DNA from: Vibrio sp. VB16
GTDB lineage: Bacteria > Pseudomonadota > Gammaproteobacteria > Enterobacterales > Vibrionaceae
Direction of reading: 5' to 3'
Assembly: GCF_015594925.2 (NCBI RefSeq)
Contig: NZ_CP087590.1
Location: 3,534,001-3,598,000 of the forward strand
Length of the DNA: 64,000 nucleotides
The position numbers and the translations under genes are program-made. The number at the start of each line of letters is the position of its first letter. The stretch's first letter is position 1. The notes under the pieces were generated by a model. The model was not told where the DNA came from, did not search any database, and saw only the letters and a list, made by a program, of their open reading frames with translations. Positions 8,423 through 21,752 of the stretch are shown one piece after another.

Positions 8423-9676
8423 TTGGATTATTTTAATTATCAGGATGATGGCCAACTATGGGCTGAAGAAGTTTCACTACAAGCTTTAGAGCAACAGTTT
8501 GGCACCCCATTATACATTTATTCCCGAGCGACGTTAGAAAGGCACTGGAATGCGTTTGATAAATCTGTAGGCGAACATCCTCACCTTGTCTGCTACGCAG
8601 TTAAGGCAAATGGTAATCTAGGTGTGCTAAACGCATTGGCACGCTTGGGATCTGGCTTTGATATTGTTTCTGGTGGTGAACTAGAACGCGTATTAACTGC
8701 AGGTGGCGATCCTGCTAAAATCGTCTTTTCTGGCGTTGGTAAAACGGTTGAAGAGATGAAAAGAGCGCTTGAGTTAAATATCAAGTGCTTCAATGTAGAA
8801 TCTGAACCTGAGTTGGAAAGGCTCAACACTGTTGCCGCTGAAATGGGCGTGATTGCACCGATTTCTCTTAGAATTAATCCAGATGTAGACGCGAAAACGC
8901 ATCCTTACATTTCTACTGGTCTACGAGATAACAAATTTGGTATTGCATTTGATCGCGCATCAGAAGTGTATCGATTCGCAGATAGTCTACCAAATCTCAA
9001 TGTACAAGGCATAGATTGCCACATTGGATCTCAACTCACGGATATAGAGCCATTCATTGATGCGACAGACCGACTACTGGCACTGATCGATCAACTGATT
9101 GCCGATAATATTCATATCGAACATTTGGACGTTGGTGGTGGTCTTGGGGTGGTATACAAAGATGAGTTACCCCCACAACCATCTGATTATGCAAAAGCGT
9201 TATTAGCTCGCCTGACTAACCATCCAGATATTGAATTAATTTTTGAACCGGGACGTGCAATTGCCGCGAACGCAGGTATTCTCCTGACAAAGGTCGAATA
9301 CTTAAAGCACACCGAATTCAAAAACTTTGCAGTAGTTGATGCAGCTATGAACGACTTAATGCGCCCTGCACTATACTCTGCATGGCAAGATATAGTGCCT
9401 GTTTCACCGAGGAAAGGGGAAGCAATAGCATACGATATAGTTGGCCCTATTTGCGAAACTGGCGATTTTTTAGGTAAAGACCGAGACCTATTAATACAAC
9501 AGGGCGACCTGTTGGCGATAAGATCTGCAGGTGCATACGGCTTCTCAATGTCTTCAAACTATAACGCTCGTCGACGAGCTGCTGAAGTAATGGTCGACGG
9601 GGATAAAGTACATCTCGTTCGTAAACGTGAAGAGTATATTGACCTTTGGCGTGATGAACACATTTTACCGGAGTAA
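8423..9676 (+). CDS. lysA: Diaminopimelate decarboxylase
   Basis: 417 residues. LysA removes CO2 from meso-diaminopimelate to give lysine, the last step of the pathway. The PLP-binding lysine is Lys61 in CYAVKANGN. The glycine-rich phosphate loop (DVGGGLGV) and the substrate motif CETGDFLGKDR are present, as is the C-terminal YNARRR. The start is TTG, with AAGGA about 8 bases upstream. The gene lies 20 bases after lptM and 9 bases before dapF, so the three are probably co-transcribed. Confidence 0.96.
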   Translation: MDYFNYQDDGQLWAEEVSLQALEQQFGTPLYIYSRATLERHWNAFDKSVGEHPHLVCYAVKANGNLGVLNALARLGSGFDIVSGGELERVLTAGGDPAKIVFSGVGKTVEEMKRALELNIKCFNVESEPELERLNTVAAEMGVIAPISLRINPDVDAKTHPYISTGLRDNKFGIAFDRASEVYRFADSLPNLNVQGIDCHIGSQLTDIEPFIDATDRLLALIDQLIADNIHIEHLDVGGGLGVVYKDELPPQPSDYAKALLARLTNHPDIELIFEPGRAIAANAGILLTKVEYLKHTEFKNFAVVDAAMNDLMRPALYSAWQDIVPVSPRKGEAIAYDIVGPICETGDFLGKDRDLLIQQGDLLAIRSAGAYGFSMSSNYNARRRAAEVMVDGDKVHLVRKREEYIDLWRDEHILPE

Positions 9677-9685
9677 CTAGAAAAT

Positions 9686-10516
9686 ATGCATTTCCATTTC
9701 TCTAAAATGCACGGTCTGGGCAACGACTTTATGGTCGTAGATTGCATTACGCAGAATATTTTCTTTTCCCCAGATCTCATCCGTCGTTTGGCGAATCGAA
9801 ACACCGGTGTTGGCTTCGACCAATTACTCGTCGTTGAAGCGCCTTATGATCCTGAATCCGATTTTCACTACCGCATTTTTAATGCTGACGGTAGTGAAGT
9901 AGAACAGTGTGGTAACGGAGCACGATGCTTTGCACGATTTGTTCGAATGAAAGGCCTAACCAACAAATTCAATATTAACGTGAGCACCAAAAAAGGGAAA
10001 ATGGTGTTGAATATTGAAGAGGATGACTTTGTTACCGTGAATATGGGCGAACCCATATTTGAACCTAACAAAATTCCATTCAAAGCTAAACAAGCTGAGA
10101 AAACCTACATAATTCGTGTCAACGAACAGACTCTATTTTGTGGTGCGGTGAGCATGGGTAATCCTCATGTCGTGACACCAGTTGATGATATTCAGACCAT
10201 TGATATTGAAACACTCGGTCCTCTACTTGAATCATATGAACGCTTTCCTGAGAGAGTGAATGCTGGCTTTATGCAAATTATAGATAGAGGTGAGATAAAC
10301 CTTAGAGTCTATGAAAGAGGCGCTGGAGAGACCTTAGCTTGTGGTAGCGGAGCTTGTGCAGCGGTGGCTGTCGGTATATATCAAGAATCCTTAGACGAAG
10401 AAGTAAAGGTCCATCTTCCCGGCGGAGATCTTGTCATTAAGTGGAAAGGACCGGGACACCCTCTTTATATGACCGGGCCTGCTACTCATGTATTTGATGG
10501 TCAATTGACGTGCTAA
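9686..10516 (+). CDS. dapF: Diaminopimelate epimerase
   Basis: 276 residues. DapF interconverts LL- and meso-diaminopimelate by a two-cysteine, cofactor-free mechanism and so supplies both lysine and peptidoglycan. The catalytic cysteines are visible as Cys75 in EQCGNGARC and Cys219 in ETLACGSGAC. The start MHFHFSKMHGLGNDF is the family's usual N-terminus. Its substrate is the same metabolite used by the adjacent lysA product. Confidence 0.97.
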   Translation: MHFHFSKMHGLGNDFMVVDCITQNIFFSPDLIRRLANRNTGVGFDQLLVVEAPYDPESDFHYRIFNADGSEVEQCGNGARCFARFVRMKGLTNKFNINVSTKKGKMVLNIEEDDFVTVNMGEPIFEPNKIPFKAKQAEKTYIIRVNEQTLFCGAVSMGNPHVVTPVDDIQTIDIETLGPLLESYERFPERVNAGFMQIIDRGEINLRVYERGAGETLACGSGACAAVAVGIYQESLDEEVKVHLPGGDLVIKWKGPGHPLYMTGPATHVFDGQLTC

Positions 10517-10541
10517 TTAGCAATATGACAGAGGAAAAAAT

Positions 10542-11249
10542 TTGTCTTTAAGCAAAGCAGATCCAATGACCGCTGAGGTTATTGCTCAATATTTACGTGA
10601 CCATCCTGACTTTTTCAGGGAAAGACAAGAGCTCACAGAGCTTATGTCACTTCCTGTACGTCAGGAAGGCACTGTCTCTTTGGTTGAAATAAAGCTAAGA
10701 AGGCAGAGAGAGAAAATCGCTGACCTCGAGGAAGAGATCACTGAATTAATGTCAATGGCAGCGAACAACGGCCAGCATTTTCATCAATTTATGAGCCTTC
10801 AGGAAACCATTCTCAAGTGCCATACTTTGTCTCAGGTTGTTGATGCCATTAATCAGTTTTCAAAAGAGCTCTCTCTCACGGCTTATTTAAAATTGTTACA
10901 TTGCGACAACCTCAAACATCATATTAATATGGAGAACTGGCAACGATTTGCGACCAATCATTTCAATGGTAAGTCGGCTTACCTTGGTAGATTAAAAAAA
11001 GCAGACCGTGATCTATTGTTTAACCATGATCGCTGCCCTGAACTAGGTTCATTTGCCATATTACCTTTAGAAAAATCAAAGCCTCTTGGTGTCATCGCCT
11101 TTTCTAGTAATGACGGTGGTCACTTCCAACCGAGTATGGATACCCTATTTTTGCGTCACCTTGCAACGGTCGTTTCTCATTTGGTTTCGACTCTTGAATG
11201 GGAAAATAATGGGCCAACCAACAATGTCCTTAACCACACATCTGCCTGA
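10542..11249 (+). CDS. DUF484 family protein (YigA-like)
   Basis: 235 residues. A short N-terminal helical part contains AQYLRDHPDFFRER, the family hallmark, then a coiled coil (about 45-70), then a GAF-like fold to the C-terminus. The molecular function is unknown. The gene is almost always found between dapF and xerC. The start is TTG after GAGGAAAA. The end overlaps the xerC start by about 40 bases, so the two are probably translationally coupled. Whether it acts with XerC is not established. Confidence 0.88.
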   Translation: MSLSKADPMTAEVIAQYLRDHPDFFRERQELTELMSLPVRQEGTVSLVEIKLRRQREKIADLEEEITELMSMAANNGQHFHQFMSLQETILKCHTLSQVVDAINQFSKELSLTAYLKLLHCDNLKHHINMENWQRFATNHFNGKSAYLGRLKKADRDLLFNHDRCPELGSFAILPLEKSKPLGVIAFSSNDGGHFQPSMDTLFLRHLATVVSHLVSTLEWENNGPTNNVLNHTSA

Positions 11250-12150
11250 ACAACTTATAGAGCCTCTTGAACGCTTCTATCAATATTTAAGAAGCGAGAA
11301 AGGGCTCAGTTTGCATACCCAAAACAATTACAAAAAACAGCTACAAATTATCGCCGAACAACTATTTGATCTCGGCTTGCAGGACTGGCAACAGGTTGAT
11401 GCTGCTTGGGTTCGTCAAGTTGCCAGTAAAGGTATGCGCCAAGGAATGAAGTCGAGTAGCCTTGCTACACGGCTCTCCTCTCTAAGGAGTTTTTTCGATT
11501 TCTTAGTTTTACGAGGTGAGCTAAACGCCAATCCAGCCAAAGGTGTTGCTGCACCAAAACGCCAAAAAACGTTACCAAAAAACCTCGATGTAGACCAAGT
11601 TGACCTGTTGTTAGCCGTAGATGAAACCGACCCATTATCCGTTCGTGATAGAGCGATGATGGAACTGATGTATGGAACAGGTATTCGCCTTGCTGAATTA
11701 ATTAACCTAGATATAAGAGACATCAGCAACGGCAACGGAGAGATTAGAGTCATCGGCAAAGGCGACAAAGAGCGTAAAGTACCGTTTTCGGGATATGCTA
11801 AGCAATGGGTAAATATGTGGCTCACACTTCGCCCAATGTTATTAAAGCAAGACGAATCAGCGTTATTTATTTCGAAATTAGGTGCCCGCATCTCATCTAG
11901 AAACGTTCAAAAACGAATGGCTCAATGGGGATTAAAACAAGGTGTCTCCAGTCATATTAGTCCACATAAACTACGTCACTCATTTGCCACTCATATACTA
12001 GAATCCAGTGGTAATCTGCGCGCAGTTCAGGAATTACTTGGACATGAAAACATTTCTACGACTCAGGTTTACACTCACTTAAATTTTCAACACCTAGCTC
12101 AAGAGTATGATAAAGCGCACCCTAGAGCTTTCAAGAAAAAAGAGAAATGA
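11209..12150 (+). CDS. xerC: Site-specific tyrosine recombinase XerC
   Basis: 313 residues from the chosen ATG at 11209; a second ATG at 11224 is an equally plausible start, and longer readings would only run inside the upstream gene. The N-terminal SAM-like DNA-binding domain begins at PLERFYQYLRSEKGLS. The catalytic set is complete: Arg in GTGIRLAEL, Lys in GKGDKERKV, His and Arg in HKLRHSFATH, His in LLGHENIS, and nucleophile Tyr in TTQVYTHL. With XerD, XerC resolves chromosome dimers at dif; in vibrios, phages such as CTX also exploit it. It overlaps yigB by 4 bases. Confidence 0.95.
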   Translation: MGQPTMSLTTHLPEQLIEPLERFYQYLRSEKGLSLHTQNNYKKQLQIIAEQLFDLGLQDWQQVDAAWVRQVASKGMRQGMKSSSLATRLSSLRSFFDFLVLRGELNANPAKGVAAPKRQKTLPKNLDVDQVDLLLAVDETDPLSVRDRAMMELMYGTGIRLAELINLDIRDISNGNGEIRVIGKGDKERKVPFSGYAKQWVNMWLTLRPMLLKQDESALFISKLGARISSRNVQKRMAQWGLKQGVSSHISPHKLRHSFATHILESSGNLRAVQELLGHENISTTQVYTHLNFQHLAQEYDKAHPRAFKKKEK

Positions 12151-12866
12151 TGCAGGTATACCGACGTTTAAGTTCAATAAAGGCACTTAGTTTTGATCTC
12201 GATGATACGTTATATGACAATCATCCGGTGATACGCAGAGTAGAAAATGAAATGGCACTCTGGCTCCATCAACACCATCCAATCTCAAGTCAATTATCGT
12301 CACAACAATGGAAGGAATTGAAGTTTCAATTAGCCGAGACGCATCCAGAGCTTAAGCATGACGTAACTATTTGGCGGAAAACACAGATCGAGCAGGGTTT
12401 AAAGCAATTGGGTTACGATAACCTAAAAGCAAAAGAAGCGTCCGAAGATGGGATAAAACACGCTTTATGGCTGCGTAACCAGGTCGATGTCCCATTAGAA
12501 TCACATCAAACGCTGCAAGCATTAAAAGAAAAGTTTCCGTTGATAGCTATCACCAATGGTAATGTAGATGTGCATGAGATAGGCCTTGGTCAATATTTCG
12601 ATTTGGTATTAAAAGCTGGACCCGATGGACGTTCAAAGCCTCATCAAGATATGTTTTTGGCAGCAAGTCATCACTTAAGGCTTCCCCAAGAACAAATCTT
12701 ACATGTTGGTGACCACCTTATTTCAGATGTCAGTGGGGCTAAAAAATGCGGCTTTTCAACATGTTGGATTAACACGTCAATAAGTCCGATTACGGAACAT
12801 CGTCAAGCAAGAGTTCTTCCAGATATAGAAATTGAGAATGTAAGTGAACTGCTATATTTAGTATAG
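12147..12866 (+). CDS. yigB: HAD-family phosphatase YigB-like
   Basis: 239 residues of the haloacid dehalogenase superfamily. Motif I is FDLDDTLYDN with nucleophile Asp17 and general acid Asp19. Motif II is AITNGN, and motif III/IV is GRSKPHQDMF with HVGDHLISDVSGA. E. coli YigB dephosphorylates 5-amino-6-(5-phosphoribitylamino)uracil in riboflavin synthesis and also FMN. The same activity is likely here from the conserved position after xerC, but HAD substrates are hard to predict. The ATG overlaps the xerC stop codon. Confidence 0.88.
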   Translation: MMQVYRRLSSIKALSFDLDDTLYDNHPVIRRVENEMALWLHQHHPISSQLSSQQWKELKFQLAETHPELKHDVTIWRKTQIEQGLKQLGYDNLKAKEASEDGIKHALWLRNQVDVPLESHQTLQALKEKFPLIAITNGNVDVHEIGLGQYFDLVLKAGPDGRSKPHQDMFLAASHHLRLPQEQILHVGDHLISDVSGAKKCGFSTCWINTSISPITEHRQARVLPDIEIENVSELLYLV

Positions 12867-13049
12867 CCGTTCTGTCGGCCTTAAGGCCTAAATGCGTTAA
12901 TCCAATTTCTACAATCCTGCACCGTAAATACACTTACTTTGTTGTTCTATTGCTTCAATCAAAGAATTTGAACAAAAAGAACGGTTTCTTATTACTTTGA
13001 TAGTTTTTATAGCTAGTATAAATAGAGAATCACATAAAGAGTCTGAATA

Positions 13050-14024
13050 ATGGAAAAAACAGAACCGCACTATCTAGAGAAAGAACTGCAAAACACACTA
13101 GCGAAAGATCCAGCTATATTCCAGTTCTTGCAAACCAGTTGCCTTGATGGTGTATTTTTCTGGGATTTAGAAAACCAAGAACACAAATGGATGAGCGACA
13201 ACTTCTGGAAGGTGTTGGGGTATGACCCTGCCAGTAAACAACACTTACTCTCGGATTGGCGCGAAGTCATCAATCAAGAAGACATGAAGCAAGCATTAGA
13301 CAATTTTAAGCTTCATTGTGAAAACCCAGCTCACCCGCATAATCAAATTGTTAGATACAAACACAAAGATGGTTCAACTGTATGGGTTAGATGTCGAGGA
13401 TTTGCTTTAAGAGATAAAAATGGCAAAGCAATACGTATTCTTGGTACCCACACCGATGTCACACAGTTAAAAGAAACAGAAGAGACTTTAAAACGCAAAA
13501 ATGAAGAGCTTAAAAACCTCGCAAGGCATGACCCTCATACTTCTCTCTACAACCACTTTGCCTTCGCAGAGATCTTTGAACAACAACTTTTAATCGCCGC
13601 TAGAGAACATATGCCGATATCTTTAGCGATGGTCGACGTAGACAACTTTAAAGTCATTAACGATGCTCTTGGTCACCTTGAAGGAGATAATATTCTACTG
13701 GAGGTAGCCAACACATTGCGAAAAGTAGCTCGGGACAGTGACATAATTGGTCGATTTGGAGGTGATGAGTTTGTCGTGCTCATGTTCAATTCCAATCATA
13801 GAGAAGCACAGCTCGCTGCTGAACGATTACGGATGGGTGTTGAGGAATGTGTAATGACCAACTCTAGCCCTGTGACCATAAGCGTCGGTGTTGCTACATT
13901 TGGTGAAAAAAGCATCGCTGGAATCGATCTTACTCCTTCAGAGATCTACGAAAAAATGTTGGGTACCGCCGACAAAGCGCTATTCCGAGCGAAAGATAAC
14001 GGTAGAAACCAAATCTGTTATTAA
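13050..14024 (+). CDS. PAS-GGDEF diguanylate cyclase
   Basis: 324 residues with no membrane segment. A PAS domain of the PAS_3 type (about 30-145, ending in the typical ILGTHTDVTQLKETE) is linked by a short coiled coil to a GGDEF domain (about 160-320). The active-site motif GGDEF is intact at 237-241. The inhibitory I-site RDSD (228-231) is at the standard five-residue distance, so this should be an active, product-inhibited enzyme making c-di-GMP from two GTP. The usual DxLTGLxNR opening is altered to DPHTSLYNH. It is a single gene without a partner. The PAS ligand is unknown. Confidence 0.93.
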   Translation: MEKTEPHYLEKELQNTLAKDPAIFQFLQTSCLDGVFFWDLENQEHKWMSDNFWKVLGYDPASKQHLLSDWREVINQEDMKQALDNFKLHCENPAHPHNQIVRYKHKDGSTVWVRCRGFALRDKNGKAIRILGTHTDVTQLKETEETLKRKNEELKNLARHDPHTSLYNHFAFAEIFEQQLLIAAREHMPISLAMVDVDNFKVINDALGHLEGDNILLEVANTLRKVARDSDIIGRFGGDEFVVLMFNSNHREAQLAAERLRMGVEECVMTNSSPVTISVGVATFGEKSIAGIDLTPSEIYEKMLGTADKALFRAKDNGRNQICY

Positions 14025-14443
14025 TGTACTAAGCCTCAATGTACATAAGCCAACACTTACCTCAAGACATAGTAGCGACTTTAGCGCTAGTTATTACCGC
14101 TACTACCCTTCATTCCTATAGGAAGAAACTTCCTTCAACCCCGATGATATCTGTCCTTCAGAAACCTCTATTCAGACACTTTGAACGCTTATTAAGTAAT
14201 ATAAAGGAAATGCCTCATAAGTAGTTCCAAGGCATTGTAGGAGTCGGCATAGGAGCCTCCACCATTCTATACCATCGCCAACACGGCTGTGCCGCAGAAA
14301 ATATTCACGACATAGCAATCACAACGTACTAAATTGAAGGTTTTAGATTAGTACTGCGGAATAGCGAGGAAGAACACAACTACACGAGTGGTTAGAAAAT
14401 ACATCACAGAAGTTCATTATTGAGGGATTTGAGTTATAAAAAA
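14025..14443. other. Gene-free stretch between the diguanylate cyclase gene and tRNA-Ser
   Basis: About 420 bases without a convincing coding frame; the short open frames here lack a ribosome site and resemble no known protein. Small inverted repeats occur (for example around 14074-14102). Nothing further is recognised. Confidence 0.5.
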
Positions 14444-14467
14444 AGCCCCAGTCTTTCGACTAGGGCT
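14444..14467 (-). terminator. Terminator of the first rRNA/tRNA-Ser transcript
   Basis: A ten-base-pair stem with one G-U pair (14444-14453 and 14458-14467) closes a four-base loop and is followed on the minus strand by seven T. It lies just after tRNA-Ser, where the rrn transcript would end. Confidence 0.85.
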
Positions 14468-14474
14468 TAGATAG

Positions 14475-14565
14475 TGGCGGAGGGATAGAGATTTGAACTC
14501 TAGAAGGGCTACAAACCCTTGCCGGTTTTCAAGACCGGTGCTTTCGACCACTCAGCCATCCCTCC
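14475..14565 (-). tRNA. tRNA-Ser (UGA anticodon)
   Basis: The reverse complement folds as a class II tRNA of 91 bases with an encoded CCA. The acceptor stem is GGAGGGA/TCCCTCC, the anticodon loop CTTGAAA carries UGA, and there is the long variable arm typical of serine tRNAs. It lies about 85 bases after the 5S gene and may belong to the same primary transcript. Confidence 0.95.
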
Positions 14566-14650
14566 GAATTTTGCTAATAATCAAAGTCTTATAAAACTTA
14601 GCTTTGACTATTTTTGCCTTATCTTTCCTAAAAAAGATAAAACGGTATTA

Positions 14651-14770
14651 AAGCCTGGCGATGTCCTACTCTCACATGGGGAGACCCCACACTACCATCG
14701 GCGCTATTGCGTTTCACTTCTGAGTTCGGCATGGAATCAGGTGGGTCCACAACGCTATGGTCGCCAAGCA
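14651..14770 (-). rRNA. rrf: 5S ribosomal RNA (first operon)
   Basis: 120 bases on the minus strand, beginning TGCTTGGCGACCATAGCG and ending CGCCAGGCTT; the ends pair as helix I. It is the last rRNA of the operon, about 120 bases after 23S. It is essentially identical to the copy at 45788. Confidence 0.96.
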
Positions 14771-14890
14771 AATTTGGTAAAGCTTCCTAATAATTTAGAA
14801 AACTTTAATAATCTGGATTACTGACCTAAATAAAAGTTCACACACATTCAATGTTCTTACATTGAGTCCACAAAACCCCTTGGGTGTTGT

Positions 14891-17783
<2,893 letters not shown>

Positions 17784-18072
17784 ATACAACCCCAAAGGGT
17801 TTCGCTTACGCGAAATAACAACGAATTGTTATTGTAATAGCAACCAAGGTTTCTATCGTTGCCTCATTATTTGAATGAGCGAGACAACATTTTCGATTTT
17901 GCCGGACTCAAATATTAAACAGTTAACCGAAGTTAGCTGTTTCCAAGAACACTTGAATGTGTGTTGGTTTGTTATCACCGAAGTGACAACAAGTACCTAA
18001 ATCTAAAAGATTTAGGATTTGAGAACTTTTATTTTGATAAATAATAATCAATTATTTATCAGTCAGCTTTCC

Positions 18073-18088
18073 AAATTGTTAAAGAGCA
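18073..18088 (-). promoter_or_regulatory. boxA antitermination site in the 16S-23S spacer (first operon)
   Basis: On the minus strand the sequence TGCTCTTTAACAATTT is the canonical boxA, bound by NusB-S10 to prevent Rho termination in rRNA transcripts. It lies between tRNA-Val and 23S. Confidence 0.85.
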
Positions 18089-18206
18089 AAATGTTCTATT
18101 CTTATTAAAATAAGTTAATCACATTTTCTAAAGACTTTCAGAGACCACAATAAACCAATAATTAATAACCATTGGTTTGGATATGACACCAAAAATACTT
18201 AGAGAA

Positions 18207-18282
18207 TGGTGGGCGATACTGGGCTCGAACCAGTGACCCCCTCCTTGTAAGGGAGGTGCTCTCCCAACTGAGCTAATCGCCC
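18207..18282 (-). tRNA. tRNA-Val (UAC anticodon)
   Basis: 76 bases with encoded CCA, acceptor stem GGGCGAT/ATCGCCC and anticodon loop CTTACAA. It is the third tRNA of the 16S-23S spacer of the first operon. Confidence 0.96.
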
Positions 18283-18346
18283 ACATTGTTTGCTTTCACT
18301 TTTCAAAGTGAAAACGAAACGATTTTAATTCCTTCGTGGGAAAGAA

Positions 18347-18422
18347 TGGTGGGTCGTGCAGGATTCGAACCTGCGACCAATTGATTAAAAGTCAACTGCT
18401 CTACCAGCTGAGCTAACGACCC
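18347..18422 (-). tRNA. tRNA-Lys (UUU anticodon)
   Basis: 76 bases with encoded CCA, acceptor stem GGGTCGT/ACGACCC and anticodon loop CTTTTAA. It is the middle tRNA of the spacer. Confidence 0.96.
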
Positions 18423-18424
18423 AA

Positions 18425-18500
18425 TGGTATCCCGTAGGGGAGTCGAACCCCTGTTACCGCCGTGAAAGGGCGGTGTCCTAGGCCTCTAGACGAACGGGAC
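18425..18500 (-). tRNA. tRNA-Glu (UUC anticodon)
   Basis: 76 bases with encoded CCA; the anticodon loop CTTTCAC carries UUC. The first acceptor pair is G-U. It lies only two bases from tRNA-Lys and is the first tRNA after 16S, the usual place of tRNA-Glu in rRNA operons. Confidence 0.95.
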
Positions 18501-18624
18501 ACAGGTGCATAAAAGTGTTGGGCACTTTCACACTTATACCCGCAGTTAAGCAGGTACAAATACTCTCTTTACTTTCTAAACCTATTTCAATCTGTGTGAA
18601 CACTCATCATGAGCAATCATCGTT

Positions 18625-20177
<1,553 letters not shown>

Positions 20178-20428
20178 AAGTTCTTTTTGGCTCAATGAAT
20201 ACTGACTTTAAATTGCCTTTTACTTTAGATAACCGAAGGTTAAATAGTAAAGTGTTCTTTAAAGTTCTATCACTCCAACAGAGTGATATTTAAATAACTG
20301 TGTTCGATACCCGAAAGCATCAAATTAGGTCACTCAGTTCATTGAAACCGTTGTTGATTTCGTGCCCTAAGGCAGAGAATCATCTTCGATTGTCATCAAC
20401 GAGTGCCCACACAGATTGATATAGGTTT

Positions 20429-20444
20429 AAATTGTTAAAGAGCG
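20429..20444 (-). promoter_or_regulatory. boxA antitermination site in the rRNA leader (first operon)
   Basis: On the minus strand the sequence CGCTCTTTAACAATTT, about 250 bases before 16S, is the leader boxA recognised by the Nus antitermination complex. Confidence 0.85.
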
Positions 20445-20509
20445 TTACTTCAATAGTAAGTAAATTATTACTTTTAAGCCTTTCGACTTTCCCGTTGAAG
20501 TGGGCGGTC

Positions 20510-20655
20510 ATTTTAGCGAGATAACTCTTCGTGTCAAACACTTTTTTAGAATTATTTCTCTAAGACCAAATTTTGTTCCAGTACGCTAATCCCTTTTTAA
20601 ATAAGGTCTCGCCGTTAGGAGTTGCGCATTATAGGGAGATTTTTATGTGACGCAA
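20510..20655 (-). promoter_or_regulatory. Tandem P1 and P2 promoters of the first rRNA operon
   Basis: P1 has a -35 TTGCGT (20650-20655) and a perfect -10 TATAAT (20628-20633) at 16 bases, followed by a GC-rich GCGC discriminator as expected for ppGpp/DksA control. The DNA upstream is rich in A and T, like an UP element. P2 has a perfect -35 TTGACA (20532-20537) and -10 TAAAAT (20510-20515), also at 16 bases. Confidence 0.85.
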
Positions 20656-20763
20656 GCCCTTTTCTCAAAAAAATCCAATTTTTCTTTTTGATTGTTCTTT
20701 TTACCACCAAAAGTAAAAAAGGAGGTCGATAAAGCGTCCTTTTACTTACATTTATATAACAAA

Positions 20764-21474
20764 CTAGATAAATGAATAGGCGTCAGAGAACATTCGTTCT
20801 CTATTGGCATTTTTTTCTAAGCTAAATTGTTCTCTGGCTGCGCCTGCCATTTCAAATCGACCCGCTATATAGATATCAAAATCTTCTAAACTGTCAAAAT
20901 CGGCTAAAACAGCAGTCAATACATTACCTATTTTGCCATTCCATATATTAGGTGCGCTTTCTAGAACAGGAATAAAATGAATATTGCTGAATTTTTCAGA
21001 TAACGTTTTCATTTCGTCAAAGGCATAAAGTTGCCCGTCCGATCTTGCTCCCCAGTAAAGATATATCGGGTTTTCGATATTCTGGCTTACACAATGATCG
21101 AGAATAGAACGCACATAGCTGAAACCTGTTCCACCCGCGATAAGCAATATAGGACGATTCCCTTCCTTAAGCCAAGCATCTCCGTGCGGCGCATCAATCT
21201 CAATATCATTACCTTTGTCAAACGCGATGTTCATTTTGTCGATAACTTCTGCCGCATAAGCGTTCTCTTCGGCGGCACCTATATGAAGTTCAAGTTCTCC
21301 TTCATTCCGACAAGGGCTACTAGCAATAGAAAATGGGCGCTTATCTTTCTCTCCCATCACCACCATTAAATATTGACCCGCTTTAAATTCGACAGGGGTT
21401 TCTGGATGAAGCAATATTTTATAGGTATTGCATGCTAAGGGTTGAATGGACTTTACTTTACAACGAATAGTCAT
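20764..21474 (-). CDS. fre: NAD(P)H-flavin reductase
   Basis: 236 residues, the usual Fre/LuxG length. A flavin-binding barrel carries RPFSIAS (about 46-52). The NAD(P)-binding Rossmann half carries GGTGFSY (about 114-120) and a C-terminal IYIAGRFEMA...MFSDAYSFI pattern. Fre reduces free FMN, FAD or riboflavin. Reduced flavin serves ferric iron release, ribonucleotide reductase activation and, in luminous relatives, luciferase. It is 8 bases after a small ferredoxin gene, which is itself joined to ubiD, so the three form one operon. Confidence 0.94.
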   Translation of the reverse strand: MTIRCKVKSIQPLACNTYKILLHPETPVEFKAGQYLMVVMGEKDKRPFSIASSPCRNEGELELHIGAAEENAYAAEVIDKMNIAFDKGNDIEIDAPHGDAWLKEGNRPILLIAGGTGFSYVRSILDHCVSQNIENPIYLYWGARSDGQLYAFDEMKTLSEKFSNIHFIPVLESAPNIWNGKIGNVLTAVLADFDSLEDFDIYIAGRFEMAGAAREQFSLEKNANRERMFSDAYSFI

Positions 21475-21482
21475 ATTTCCTC

Positions 21483-21752
21483 TTACTCTTCAAAGGTAAG
21501 TTTAAGATTAGTTTCTGCAAATGCCTGACAAGGAAAGATCCATCCCTTTTGTATTTCTTTTTCAGTCAATACGGGGTCTAAATGATAAGAAACTTCACCT
21601 TCCACTTTTCGGCACATGCACATCGCACATGCTCCAACCTGACAACGATGTGGGAAGCTTATATTATTGTTGAGCGCGGCTTCTAATATCGTCTGTCCTG
21701 CTGATACATCAAATTCTTTTCCGCTAGGAAGTAGAGTGACTTTATGGCTCAT
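21483..21752 (-). CDS. Small 2Fe-2S plant-type ferredoxin
   Basis: 89 residues forming one complete fer2 domain. The cluster ligands follow the plant-type pattern: Cys37-x4-Cys42-x2-Cys45 and Cys75. An extra Cys47 lies within the loop. The start overlaps the ubiD stop codon by 4 bases, and fre follows after 8 bases. The ferredoxin and reductase genes side by side resemble a split version of fused ferredoxin-reductase proteins. It could carry electrons from Fre to an unknown acceptor, or serve a YfaE-like cluster-maintenance role. The partner is not shown by the sequence. Confidence 0.85.
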   Translation of the reverse strand: MSHKVTLLPSGKEFDVSAGQTILEAALNNNISFPHRCQVGACAMCMCRKVEGEVSYHLDPVLTEKEIQKGWIFPCQAFAETNLKLTFEE

